From Obelidium mucronatum (lineage: Eukaryota > Chytridiomycota > Chytridiomycetes > Chytridiales > Chytriomycetaceae): DNA of 34,140 bases. The translations under genes were made by a program, and so were the position numbers. Under the pieces are notes generated by a model, which worked only from the letters and a program-made list of their open reading frames with translations, did not search any database and was not told where the DNA came from. The DNA lies in contig JAIVFH010000278.1 of the NCBI GenBank assembly GCA_025765595.1, positions 1-34,140 of the forward strand, read 5' to 3'. Below are positions 1-9,956 of the stretch, piece after piece; the first letter of the stretch is position 1; each line of letters opens with the position of its first letter.

Positions 1-1048
1 ACCACTTTCATTGTTGCCTTCTACGTTGTTTCCAAGAACGGAAAGTCTACCCTCAAGATCACTGCCAACACTTTTGGAGGCCCACTTACTGTTGCTGGTG
101 ATGTTGCTCTCTGTATGGGAATTGTCGGAGGTCTTGCCGGTTTCGTTCTTCTTGTCTGTGTTGGTTTGGCTATTCCATACTTCATCCGTAAGCTCGAAAA
201 GGAAGAAGACCTCAAGTGGTACCACTTCTTCTACATCATCTTCGTCCCAACTCAGCCAAAGAACGAGAAGCTTGAACACGACCTCAAGGTCCAATTCACC
301 CCACACTTGCTCGAAGATGGTGAAAAGGTTGTTGCCAACGCCGACGTTGAACAGAAGGTGCACGTTGCTGAAGGCCAAACTGATTCCAAAGACTGTTATT
401 CGGTACCATCAAGGGAGGACTCATGGGTAACTTACGAAACTTGCCAAGAAGGGTCTCTTCCTCGATGTTGCTTCCGTTCAATCCGAAAACGCTCAAGCTG
501 CTCACTGGTCACGCCACCTTGTACGACACAAGGTTGAATTCTTGTTCTCTTTCCTCCAAGTTATGACTGCTTCCTTCGCTTCCTTTTGCTCACGGTTCCA
601 ACGATGTTGCAACGCTATTGGTCCACTTGCCGCTGTCTACGACTTGTGGTCCACTGGTCAAGTCGCCAAGAACGCTAACGTTCAAACCTGGATGTTGGCC
701 ATGGGAGGTATCGCTATTGACTTGGGTCTTGCTCTCTACGGTTGGAGAATCATGATCAACTTGGGTAACAACTTGACCTACCACTCCCCATCCCGTGGTT
801 TCGCCATGGAGCTCGGTGCTGCCTTGTCTGTTATTTCTGCCTCCTTCTTGGCTCTCCCAGTCTCTACCACTCAATGTATTGTCGGAGCTACCATCGGTGT
901 CGGTCTTATGAACGGAACTGCCAAGGCTATCAACTGGAAGATGGTTTCTTGGACCTTGTTCTCCTGGTTGCTCACCCTTCCAGTTGCCGGTGTCTCTGCG
1001 GGATGCCTCTACGCCCTCCTTACCCGTGGACCAAGCTTCAACAAGTAA
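1..1048 (+). CDS. PHO4-family Na+(H+)/phosphate symporter, 3' part, frame-broken
   Basis: This is the C-terminal half of a PHO4/PiT-family inorganic phosphate symporter (Pho89-like), a plasma-membrane protein that imports phosphate with a cation. The start lies left of the window. Membrane segments around 100-180 and 640-1035 are separated by a hydrophilic loop, as in the family. The family signature AHGSNDVANAIGPL is readable around 588-630, but only by switching frame. I see about six single-base frame changes between roughly 385 and 612, mostly in short homopolymers (for example TTTT at 584-587 where three T fit). Frames 1-380 and 612-1048 are clean and end in TAA at 1046-1048. Dense indels in one 230-bp stretch with intact flanks suggest consensus error; a decaying pseudogene is the alternative. 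Family assignment is firm, integrity is not. Confidence 0.85.
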
Positions 1049-1491
1049 ACGTCAGGGATTCCTTTTTATATACATACAATTGCTTTAGACTCTTATATCA
1101 TGTAGATGGATGATTTTTTAAGAATACATCTTGTGCTTTCATCAACCTAGTTTCAATTTTAATAGTCAGCTCTAAAGGTCTATGCCTGTTGAACTAAACA
1201 GAAGTTGTTGTCAATGTAACTAAAAAGAAGACTGCACTGTGAAACCGCTTGAAAATGAAGTAAACACGATTGGGGATAAAAATGAAACAGCGAGTATTCT
1301 TTCATCTCACATAAGGAGGTCCCTTAGTAAGGTACGTAGGACAGAAAGTGCCACTCTAAAATTGTTATCTTTTGCACTTGACCACGCAATCTGATTGGTT
1401 GATTCGATTGCAAATATGCACAAAAGGGATCAATTCCAGACAATCAGTCAAAATTTCCCCGGATTTCATCCTGAAAAAAACACGCCCAAAG
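1049..1491. other. intergenic region, phosphate symporter to carbonic anhydrase
   Basis: This 443-bp stretch is AT-rich and has no convincing coding signal. It must hold the 3' end of the phosphate symporter transcript and the promoter and 5' leader of the carbonic anhydrase. I see no repeats and no RNA gene. Confidence 0.5.
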
Positions 1492-2463
1492 ATGCTCCAG
1501 CCCGTCTTCACTTCCGCCATCGCGTCTTCGCTCAGATCAAAGACTGCTTTCTCCGCGACTCGTGCGCCAGTCGCGTGTTCTGCCTTCAGCCAAGGACGAG
1601 GCTATGCCTCAAAGCCAGTCCCTGCAAAACAACTCTCGCCCGCCGCTGCTACTGCACTGAAGGGATCCCACCCTGAACTCAAAGATATCCTCGAAGCAAG
1701 CTGGAAACTGGGCAAAGAAGATGAAGGACCGCGACCCTGGCTTCTTTGACAGAATCGGTGAGTCACCCAGCTGGCTCTTACATAATCTGTTTTTCGCTAA
1801 CCTCCAAACAAATAAAAAACAGCCACCAGCCAATCTCCAAACTACCTTTACATTGGATGCTGTGACGCTCGCGTTGACCCAACAGTCCTTATGAACGTAG
1901 GATATGGTGACCTTTTCATCCACAGAAACGTGGGCAACCTGGTTACCGGTTCCGACTTGAACACCATGAGTGCTATCGAGTTTGCAGGTAAACCGTTTGA
2001 AGGTTCCCCACATCATTGTTTGCGGTCACTACGATTGCGGGTGAGTCAAAACAGATGAAAGATTTGAGAAACTCGTTTTATAACCTCGCAAACTTTGAAA
2101 AATGATAGTGCCGTTCGTGGAGCCCACACTCAAATGGACCATGGAATTATTGAAAACTGGTTGCGCAACATTCGTGACGTTGCCCGCCTCCACAACACGG
2201 AATTGGCGAAGATTCCTGGCAAGGAAGACCGCCACAGACGTCTCGTTGAACTGAACGTGACTGAGCAAGCTTTCAACATTCTCAAGACTGGATCTGTGCA
2301 GAGACTCCGCAAACAGTCATACAAGGAAACGGGAGTTGCTCTTCCCCGCGTTCATGCGATTGTTTTCGATCCTGCTTCGGGCGCGTTGAAGAAATTGGAA
2401 GTGAACTGGAAAGAGGAGACCAAGGAGTTTGATTCCATTTACAACTTGTACCCTGAAATGTAA
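1492..2463 (+). CDS. beta-class carbonic anhydrase, mitochondrial
   Basis: Interconverts CO2 and bicarbonate. Exons are 1492-1757, 1823-2040 and 2109-2463, with GTGAGT donors. The first ~45 residues (MLQPVFTSAIASSLRSKTAF onward) are basic, rich in Ser/Ala and without acids, typical of a mitochondrial presequence; this decides the ATG at 1492 over upstream starts. The beta-CA zinc site is present: C-C-D-A-R (Cys about 101, with the Asp/Arg dyad) and CGHYDCG (His about 157, Cys about 160). Two single-base excesses break the frame: near 1704 in an A run, before NWAKKM, and at 1987-1988 (GG where one G fits), before VNRLKVPHIIVCGHYDCG. Removing them gives 837 nt, a 278-residue protein of normal family length. 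Consensus error is the likeliest reason, because both sides are perfectly conserved in character. Confidence 0.92.
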
Positions 2464-2514
2464 CAGCCAGCGCAATATAAAGACTTTTGACAACTCAAAA
2501 AGAATCAATTAAAA

Positions 2515-2531
2515 ATATATATATATATATT
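2515..2531. repeat. (TA)n microsatellite
   Basis: A short alternating AT tract lies in the 124-bp gap between the convergent carbonic anhydrase and the CaaX-protein gene, so it falls in the 3' flanks of both. Confidence 0.8.
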
Positions 2532-2587
2532 TAAATTCTGGTTTATTTAGAGGTATCGATTCGTAAGAAAGGGCAAGAAAGCTTGCT

Positions 2588-3043
2588 CTACATTATTGAA
2601 CAAGAACTGCCAAAGGTATTCTTGACAGGAGATTTGGGAGATCCCACAGACGGCGAAAACGAAACACGCTTCTTTCCAGCTGTAAATGGACCATCTATAA
2701 ATGGTCCATCATTTTGATCGACATCTTGCCCTGCGAGATCCTCCTCATCGCTGCTGGGGACCACTCTGATTTTCAATTTTGAGTCTTTGGCAGCCTTTGA
2801 TAGACCCTTCTCAGTTGATGTTTTTCTCACGTATTTGCGTTTGGGTTTAACAACTCCTGTATCCGCTCTTTTGACGTTAGTCTTTCTCTTCTTGGGGCTG
2901 AGGGGAGGCGAGGCGATCGAGGAAGTTGGGTCAGCGGTGGACTTTTTGGCCGCACTGCGCCGCTTGACTACTTTCAAGGCAGCTTTCTCAGAATCAGACT
3001 CTGCCAGTGATTGTCGTGAAGCGGCAGCTCTCTTTGGTCGCAT
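2588..3043 (-). CDS. Lys/Arg-rich nuclear-type protein with C-terminal CaaX box
   Basis: Single-exon, 151-residue protein that I do not recognise by family. It starts MRPKRAAASRQSLAES and is rich in Lys, Arg, Ser and Pro. It has several NLS-like clusters (VVKRRSAAKK, SPKKRKTNVKR, VVKPKRKYVRK) and proline-directed sites (SPPLSPKK, SPKSPVK) that could be cyclin-dependent kinase targets. An acidic patch (SSDEEDLAGQD) lies past the middle. The last four residues are C-S-I-M, a full CaaX prenylation box; what is known of CaaX rules predicts farnesylation because X is Met. A basic NLS-rich protein with a farnesyl anchor suggests attachment to the inner nuclear membrane; that is inference. The gene is convergent with the carbonic anhydrase and divergent from the receptor gene at 3258, leaving 214 bp for two promoters. 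Confidence 0.7.
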   Translation of the reverse strand: MRPKRAAASRQSLAESDSEKAALKVVKRRSAAKKSTADPTSSIASPPLSPKKRKTNVKRADTGVVKPKRKYVRKTSTEKGLSKAAKDSKLKIRVVPSSDEEDLAGQDVDQNDGPFIDGPFTAGKKRVSFSPSVGSPKSPVKNTFGSSCSIM

Positions 3044-3257
3044 TCAGGTTCTGACTTGTAACTTTAAAGGGGGGAAATCTCTTTCTGACAATCCCAAGAA
3101 ACAAAGTCCTTCTGCTGCAATCAATTTAACTATTAGAACAACAATCCATGCTTTCTCAGCTGTTAGTTTATTAGAATGAACCAGAGTTCTTTCTCTGCTT
3201 TTTCGCCATGTGCTTTGACCGCCTCACAAGCCCGCCATAAAAATTGACTCAAACGAT

Positions 3258-6200
3258 ATGGCCACAGGTATCCACTTTCCAAGCACCCTTCTCCCTCTCG
3301 AATGATCCGATCTCATCTCTGTTACCTCCTTCCATCCAGCATCGTCCACGCCAACGACGTTCTGGTCCAGATTTAAGCCAAAAAACATTACAAGAGAAGA
3401 TGCAATCGACTCAATCAAAAAAGCGATCCCCGTCGTCAAAACGGGTTCTGGCATCGCTTGCAATGGTTCCTGTGCCCGGACTTGGCCCATGCATGATGCT
3501 TGTCCATACGATCCTGTGCATGTACGAAAGGGAAGCTAACACATCAAAGACCATCACATCTCTTCGGAGTTCCTCGTTGCCAACGTGGGTGTATCTCTTG
3601 GCTTGCTTGTTAAGGCGGCGAATCCGGAGCTAGTGTCTCTGATTGAGGGACTTGAAGAGGTGTTGAACGACATCAATAAGTTGATGATCGAAGAAACCAA
3701 GGCAGTTGAAGGACAAGGGGGCAGTAAACAGAGTTCTCACAGTCTTGACTAAAGCTGCTCAAGTTGAAGCGTCGATCATTTCTGTGAAGGAGAGACTGGC
3801 GCGTGCTGTTGGTGACCTGGACTTTAACCTGCAAGTCCGCAACTACAATACGATCCAGCAGATCAAGGATGATTTTACGTGTTCATTGTTGGTGATGGAG
3901 GATGGTTTTGCTGGACTGGCAGAACGAATTGAAAGTGGGAACGAAACCACAGCCAAGATTAAGGAACTCTTGGAAAACCAATCAGCACAACAAGCCGAGC
4001 CTCGGCCTAATGAATTCGAGTGTATGCTTTCCGGTAAACCTCGTTATTACGCTTTATAGTGATACATTTGCTTTTTCCACAGATTTGGGTCGTTTGAATG
4101 ATGACGGGGAAGTCGATGAACGGACAATCTTCAGTACCGTACTCACTGTTGCCTCCGTACGTCAAGACGTTAAGGAGTTCTACGAACCAAAGCTGGATGG
4201 ACATGATGGATTCATTCTAAAGCTCCGATATACCGACCACATCACCAAATGCGAGAAAGTGGCAGATCTCAACAAGAAACTTTTAGAGAAATACATAGGA
4301 TGCCAAGACTACGGACAGGAACAATGATTCTTATTGACAAGGTGAGCCCTTGAGTCCTCTGTTGGAACCTCAATACTTAACATGGTTTTGTAGAATCAAC
4401 CTGGATTCGCGCCACTCAATAATGCCAGGCCATAAGAAGCTAGTCATCAATGAAGGAAACTCGAAAGTAGTTGTTCGCGTGGATCCCGCCACTATTCATA
4501 GCTTTTCTGACGTCAAGAGTCTGGTACAGCAACGATGAGACACCCAATTTGCCCGACTTCCACTCTGATACACTTCCCTTAACAGGTCAGCGCCACATCG
4601 GATGTAAATCTTTCAGACGATTCAACTGTAGTATCAAGTTGTGGTGGCTCTTATTCGGTCTCTACGCTTCCATTCGCAATGAGTATGTCCACCGCCGAAG
4701 GCGATGAGCACTTGGAAGTACATGTTCCTGTGGCATCCATTTCTGAAACCGAGAGTATCGCCCCAAGTGAACCACTGAACGTGGTTCCATGCACTGAACA
4801 AAAAGAGTTTGACGTTATGGTGTCTTACTGGTTTGTAAAAAAAACGCTTCTCTCTCATTTTCTCCTAACTCTTACATGTTGTGTTATCTTTCGACAGTTG
4901 GAAATCATCCAAAGATCTCGTGGATACAGTTGTATATGCTTTGCGTGCGGAGGGATTGACTGTTTGGTTTGATGAATCCGAAATGCACAACAATATTTTG
5001 GATAGAATGGCTGAAGCTATTTGCAAGAGTAAAGTCTTTTGCATGTTTTTGAACGTGGAATATCAGGTATATGACTGTGTGTTGGAGTATTTTTTTCTTG
5101 GGTTTAGGGTTTTTTTTTAACTTGCTTTCCCAAAATACAAAGGAATCATACAACTGCCAATTGGAATACGGGTTCGCAGCTGCAAAAAAGAAGCCCGTCG
5201 TAATTGCCAGAGATACCACCGGTGATTTGAAGGACGACGGCGCTGCCTTGCTGGCGGGCTGTAACCTATACTCAGACTTCAGCGGCCCCGACTTTGACAC
5301 ACCGTTCCAACTACTTTACATGAACATCCGAAACGCCATCGCCACATCAGCAGCAAACCATTCCGCCGCAGCAATCGCAGAAGCCCAGCAACAACAGCAG
5401 CAACAACAACAACCAGAATCAGGCGAACTCTTACGCGACTGGTTGAACCCCGTTGACTTCACAGACGACTTGACCCGCTTCCAAGAAGCCTATGTACCCC
5501 CCACGCGCCAATGGATGCTGAAAAGCCTGCGCGAATGGATGAACCAAGAGACGCAATCCGTGCTTGTCCTTTTCGGCGGCGCTGGGGTCGGGAAATCCGT
5601 CTTTGCATGGCTCGCGCAACACAACCCAGACACGTATATCGCACCAGCCTCCTTCTTCTGCAGACACAACAACGAACGCAAAAACAACGCCAAAAACGTT
5701 CTCTCAACACTCGCGTTCCAACTCGCAGAGTACTCTCAAGAGTTTGCAGCGTACCTGTATGAAGTACAGTGGAACGAAACGGCCCTACAGGAAGCGAATT
5801 CGGACATCATTCCCTTGTTGCAACGAGCGGATGCCTTCGAGACGTTGATTCTGGATGGACTTTCTTATATCCAAGTCCCTGAGGGGAAAAAACTTGTTGT
5901 TGGTCGTGGACGCGCTGGATGAATGTGAAACTCCGGGGAGCTTGGGTCGCGCCAATTTGCTTTCGACAATCAAGGAGAATTACAAGAAACTTCCGAAGGG
6001 GATCAAGCTTCTTGTCACGTCGCGACCGGAAGAGGATATAGTGTCGGCGTTGGAGTCGATTCATCCGGATCAGATGTTGGTGCGCGAGCAGCAGTCGATT
6101 GATGATGTCTTGTTGTATTTGAATGTGAAGCTTGCAAAGATTTGTGAGGATGCTGGGGTGCCGTATGAGAAGGAGGTGAGAGACGCGGCTGCCTTGTTGG

Positions 6201-8137
6201 CGGATGCGAGTCAAGGAGTTTTTGTCTTTGCGGCGCTGGCTTGCAAGAGTTTGGCGGAAATGGATAACAGTAATTCGTCAATGTTTTTGGCCGAGTTGCT
6301 TACCAATATTGAAGCCTGGTGTGATGGAGGAGATATGGACGGAATTTATACGCCCTTCCTTCAGTCGCATTATAGTGATGCCACAACTCAAGATATTGCA
6401 ATGTTCAAGGCTTGTATGGGTGTCGTCACTGCTCTTTCCATCGGATTATCTTCCGAGTCAATCGCGTTGATTCTCAAGGTCCCTGTCTTCAGCGTCGACG
6501 CAGTAGTGCTGAGGGTACGTTGTGGCCCCCCTCTTTGAATTGTTGTTTTTTGGTTACCCCTTAAGCTTTTTTTTTTCCACCGCCAGATCCGATCCATTCT
6601 CCACGTTGAAGGCGGAAAAATCAGAGTCCTCCACAAGAGTGTCAAAGACTTTTTAACTTCCGCCAGATGCACAGACCTCCGTTTCCGAATCGGTCTCTCG
6701 GCCCCACATGATCTAATCTGTCGTCAATGCTTCGACCTTGTCCTTCTCTCCCCGGAAACGCCTGCCCCATCTGAACTGTACCGGTACACTATCGCGTACT
6801 GGACGCACCATCTTGCAAACGGAAGCATCGGCAATCTAGACGACCACCTCCCACTACTCGAGCGACTCCTCGAAAACCAAGGCGCTTGTCTGATTGCCTG
6901 GTTCAAGGCGCTGCTCCAAACAAACACGCCTGCAACGACAACAGCGAAAAACAACATTTTCTCATACTTGGCCAAAGTCAAGAAATCAGAATCCCTAAAA
7001 CCGAATGCAGAAAAGTGCGAAAAGGCACTGAATGTTGCGTTTCTGGTGTTTGGAGAAGTGTTCAAGGAAGCATTGTGGGAAGGGCAGGTGGCCACGTTCC
7101 AGGACGTGTTGAAGGAGTTGAAGGTGGAAGAGCAGTTGGCCAAGGCGGAAGTCGCAGAGCTTTCGGAGTATGACTTTTATGTTTCGTTTGAGTTGAGTAG
7201 TTTACCGCTGTTTTCTCTTCTTTACTTTTCGTGTCTATGGTGTGAGAGTTTTTTTTTTAACGCGACATTTTTCAGACTTGGCTCTGCAGACGCCGCCAAA
7301 CAACTCTCTGACGGCCTCCGAAAAGCGGGCCACACCGTCGCCTTAATGTCGCACGCCAAAGAAAGCGCCGAACTCCTCAAAGACCAAAGCCGGATCCTCC
7401 AATCCACAGTCTTCCTCGTTCTCCTCACGGCCAAATACGAAGACTCCCGACAATGCCGCGCCAACTTTGATTACGCCAAGAGCAATGACAGGGGAATGTT
7501 TGGAATGTTTTTGGACCCGGAGAGTGTTGTTCGTGGAGACGCGTCGTGGTATTTGAAAAAGTAATGTGTTCTAAGTGTGTGTGATTTTTTTTTTTTCGGT
7601 GTAAGGTTATCGCAAATCTCAACCCCCTCCTACTCTATCACATACACATAACACAGCTCATTCTGGACAACCGACACCCTATCCTCTGGAAAAGTCAAGA
7701 ACGTCTTGGCCTTGTACAAAATCAAGGCAGAACTCAAGTTCGATACGTGGAAACGGTTCTGTGCTTGTATTGGAGATGGAATGTCGACGATCCGTGCAAT
7801 GTAAGAAAAGAAAAAAAAGAGCTTTTAGAGTGTTTTTTTTTAACTAACAGGTTTTTTTATTTTTATTTTTATTTTTATTCTATAAAGGAGTCTTGTGGGA
7901 TACAAACTTGCTGGATCCGTTCCAAAGGAATTGAGTGGTCTCACTCAGTTGACTGCATTGTTGAGTTTTTTTCATTCCTGTTGTTGGTTTTATGCCATTA
8001 ATTAACGAATTCTTTTTTTTTTTCTAAGATCTCTTGCTCGAAACAGATTAATTGGATCGATTCCATCTGAGCTTTCCAGTTTGACGCAATTGACGCATTT
8101 GTAAGTTATTTCTCGAGGGAATTCTCACCATGAACTG

Positions 8138-8179
<42 letters not shown>

Positions 8180-9294
8180 AAAAAACCAAAAAATAGAAAC
8201 TTATCCGATAACCAATTGACGGGAGAAATTCCAGGATCGATTGGAGAGTTGGTTCAATTGAAGATTTTGTGAGTATATAATTTTTTTTTATTTGAAAGGA
8301 CTCGGTACTGATGTCATTTCTGTCATACAAAAAAAAAACATACACACATACACAGAGATTTATCCTTTAATCAATTGAGTGCAATGATTCCAAACGAATT
8401 TGGGTGTTTGGTTGCACTCACTTCATTGTGAGTTGTGTTGTTGTTTTTTATTTTCCTGTCCATGTTGACTTTTTTTTTCTTCTTCTTCTTTGAAAAAAAA
8501 AGGGATCTTTCTCGGAATCAATTGAGTGGTTCTATCCCGAAAGAAATTGGAAACCTCATCAAGCTGTCTACACTGTTGAGTGATCTCTTTATTGTTTCAC
8601 AGTGTTTGTTATTGACTTGATAAAATCCAATCCCTTTTCTTGTGCCAAAAAAAACACAGAGACTTGAATGGAAATAAACTAGACGGAGAAATCCCTGTAG
8701 AAATTGGACAACTTTCTGAATTGACAGTATTGTTGAGTACAAAAAAAAATCTCAGTGTATATAAAAACAAGTTTTAATTATATAATTTCAATAGAAACCT
8801 TGCAAAGAATGAATTGACTGGAACGATCCCAAAGGAAGTTGGGAATCTTGCAGTATTGACAAGACTGTGAGTTGCAAAAAAAAAAAAAAAAAAAGATAAT
8901 TATTTTTGATGGATAAAAAACTGAACAACACATTTTTTGTACTATTCAGCGATCTTTCAAAGAATCAATTGACTGGAGCGATCCCAAAAGAGTTTGGTAG
9001 TTTACCAGAGTTGACAGACATTCGCGTCTCTTCCAATGAATTGGCTGGAATCCTTCCACCTGAACTAGCAAACTTGTTGAAACTGACTTGGTTGAATGTG
9101 AGCGACAATGCAGGGTTATTTGGCTCCCTTCCATCGTTCCCTAAATCTGCAATGTGAGTTTGGTGGTGTTTTTCTTTTCTCATTTCAATTTACATGAGTG
9201 GGCATTATTAAAACAAATAATTTGTATCATAATTATCAGCTTATCAATCGAGAAAACTGGAATCAAGAAACCATTATTCCAGAAAATGTTTTAA
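3258..9294 (+). CDS. NLR-like receptor: helical domain - TIR - NACHT - TIR-like - LRR
   Basis: Exons: 3258-3267, 3340-4021, 4083-4341, 4394-4523, 4586-4830, 4898-5066, 5143-6514, 6587-7191, 7276-7560, 7657-7800, seven 72-nt LRR exons between 7888 and 8866, 8950-9153, 9240-9294. About 1,550 residues. The N-terminal ~230 residues are helical, possibly like the MLKL/HeLo-type bundles of fungal STAND proteins. Next comes an unrecognised domain. TIR 1 (KEFDVMVSY to about 5350) keeps VWFDE and NCQLEYGFA, whose Glu fits the TIR NADase position. After a Q9 tract, NACHT has Walker A GGAGVGKS (about 5570), Walker B LLLVVDALDE (about 5900) and TSRPE. A second TIR-like domain (YDFYVSFE, QCRANFDYA) lacks that Glu. 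About ten LxGxIPxxL repeats end the protein. Single-base frame breaks occur near 3448, 3570, 3716, 4326, 4430 and 5890; exon lengths of the paralogue at 32164 support all but the last as indels. Confidence 0.85.
7888..9153 (+). repeat. exon-encoded leucine-rich repeat array (seven 72-nt exons plus a 204-nt exon)
   Basis: Exons 7888-7959, 8029-8100, 8197-8268, 8356-8427, 8503-8574, 8660-8731 and 8795-8866 are each exactly 72 nt. Each encodes one 24-residue plant-type LRR of the form LxLxxNxLxGxIPxExGxLxxL. All are cut at the same place, two bases into the Leu codon at the end of the unit, so every exon is symmetric and can be added or skipped without shifting the frame. Introns are 63-96 nt. 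Exon 8950-9153 carries nearly three further repeats. The repeats form the predicted ligand-sensing C-terminus of the receptor at 3258-9294. Confidence 0.92.
8139..8177 (+). repeat. long poly(A) tract in an LRR intron
   Basis: An almost pure run of about 38 A lies in the intron between two LRR exons (8101-8196), just before the acceptor AAATAG. It is probably unstable in length and is a likely place for sequencing error. Confidence 0.85.
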
Positions 9295-9381
9295 AAGAAT
9301 TCAATCATTGAAAATAAATCTATTTAGCGGTATTGTGAGTAGAGAGTGTATGTAGAAGGAAAAAAAATATGCAAAAAAAAA

Positions 9382-9817
9382 GAAATCACCGCCTTTGACA
9401 GTCTGATCAGAAATAGAAAAGAATAAAAAAAGAGAAATCACCGCCTTTGGCAGTGTGATAAAAGAAAGAAATCACCGCCTTCGGCGGTATGACCAAAAAA
9501 AAAAAAAAGAAATCTCCGCCTTCGGCGGTATGATCAAAAAAAAAAGAAATCACCGCCTTCGGCGGTGTGATAAAAAAAAAAGAAATCACCGCCTTCGGCG
9601 GTGTGATAAAAAAAAAAAGAAATCACCGCCTTCGGCGGTATGATCAAAAAAAAAAAAAAAGAAATCACCGCCTTCGGCGGTATGATCAAAAAAAAAAAAG
9701 AAATCACCGCCTTCGGCGGTATGATCAAAAAGAAAAAAGAAATCACCGCCTTCGGCGGTGTGATGAAAAAAAAAAAAAAGAAAAAAAGAAAGAAATCACC
9801 GCCTTCGGCGGTATGAC
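9382..9817. repeat. hairpin-repeat array, A-rich orientation (about 11 units)
   Basis: Tandem units of about 35-45 bp share the core ACCGCCTTCGGCGGT, a perfect 6-bp stem with a TTC triloop (GAA on the other strand). The core is flanked by GAAATC on the left and TATGATC or TGTGAT on the right, then an A-tract of variable length. The first two units (9382-9460) are degenerate (CTTTGACAGT, CTTTGGCAGT); the rest are almost identical. The array begins about 90 bp after the receptor stop at 9294 and ends about 140 bp before the permease start, so it fills the intergenic space. The units are the reverse complement of those inside permease intron 1. Confidence 0.95.
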
Positions 9818-9956
9818 CGCGGTGATATCAATACCAAGCCATACACAACATCATCTTTGATTACAAATTCATAGGGTTCAAATAACCTTAGCTAAGTCGC
9901 AATTACTAAAAAAGAGCACTTGACCACAAAAAACAAAAAAAAAACACTACAAAAAA

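Noticed and set aside
3224..3490. Minus-strand ORF of 88 codons over the receptor start
   Set aside because: Antisense to exons 1-2 of the receptor, which align with the paralogue at 32164.
5855..6538. Separate gene starting at the internal Met before the Walker B motif
   Set aside because: It is the continuation of the NACHT domain after a one-base break in the GGGG/AAAAAA run near 5882-5891; Walker A lies in the upstream frame.
9407..9860. ORFs on both strands across the A-rich array (repeated FGGMI or PPKAVISFFF)
   Set aside because: Same repeat artefact; the reading frame follows poly(A) and palindrome units only.
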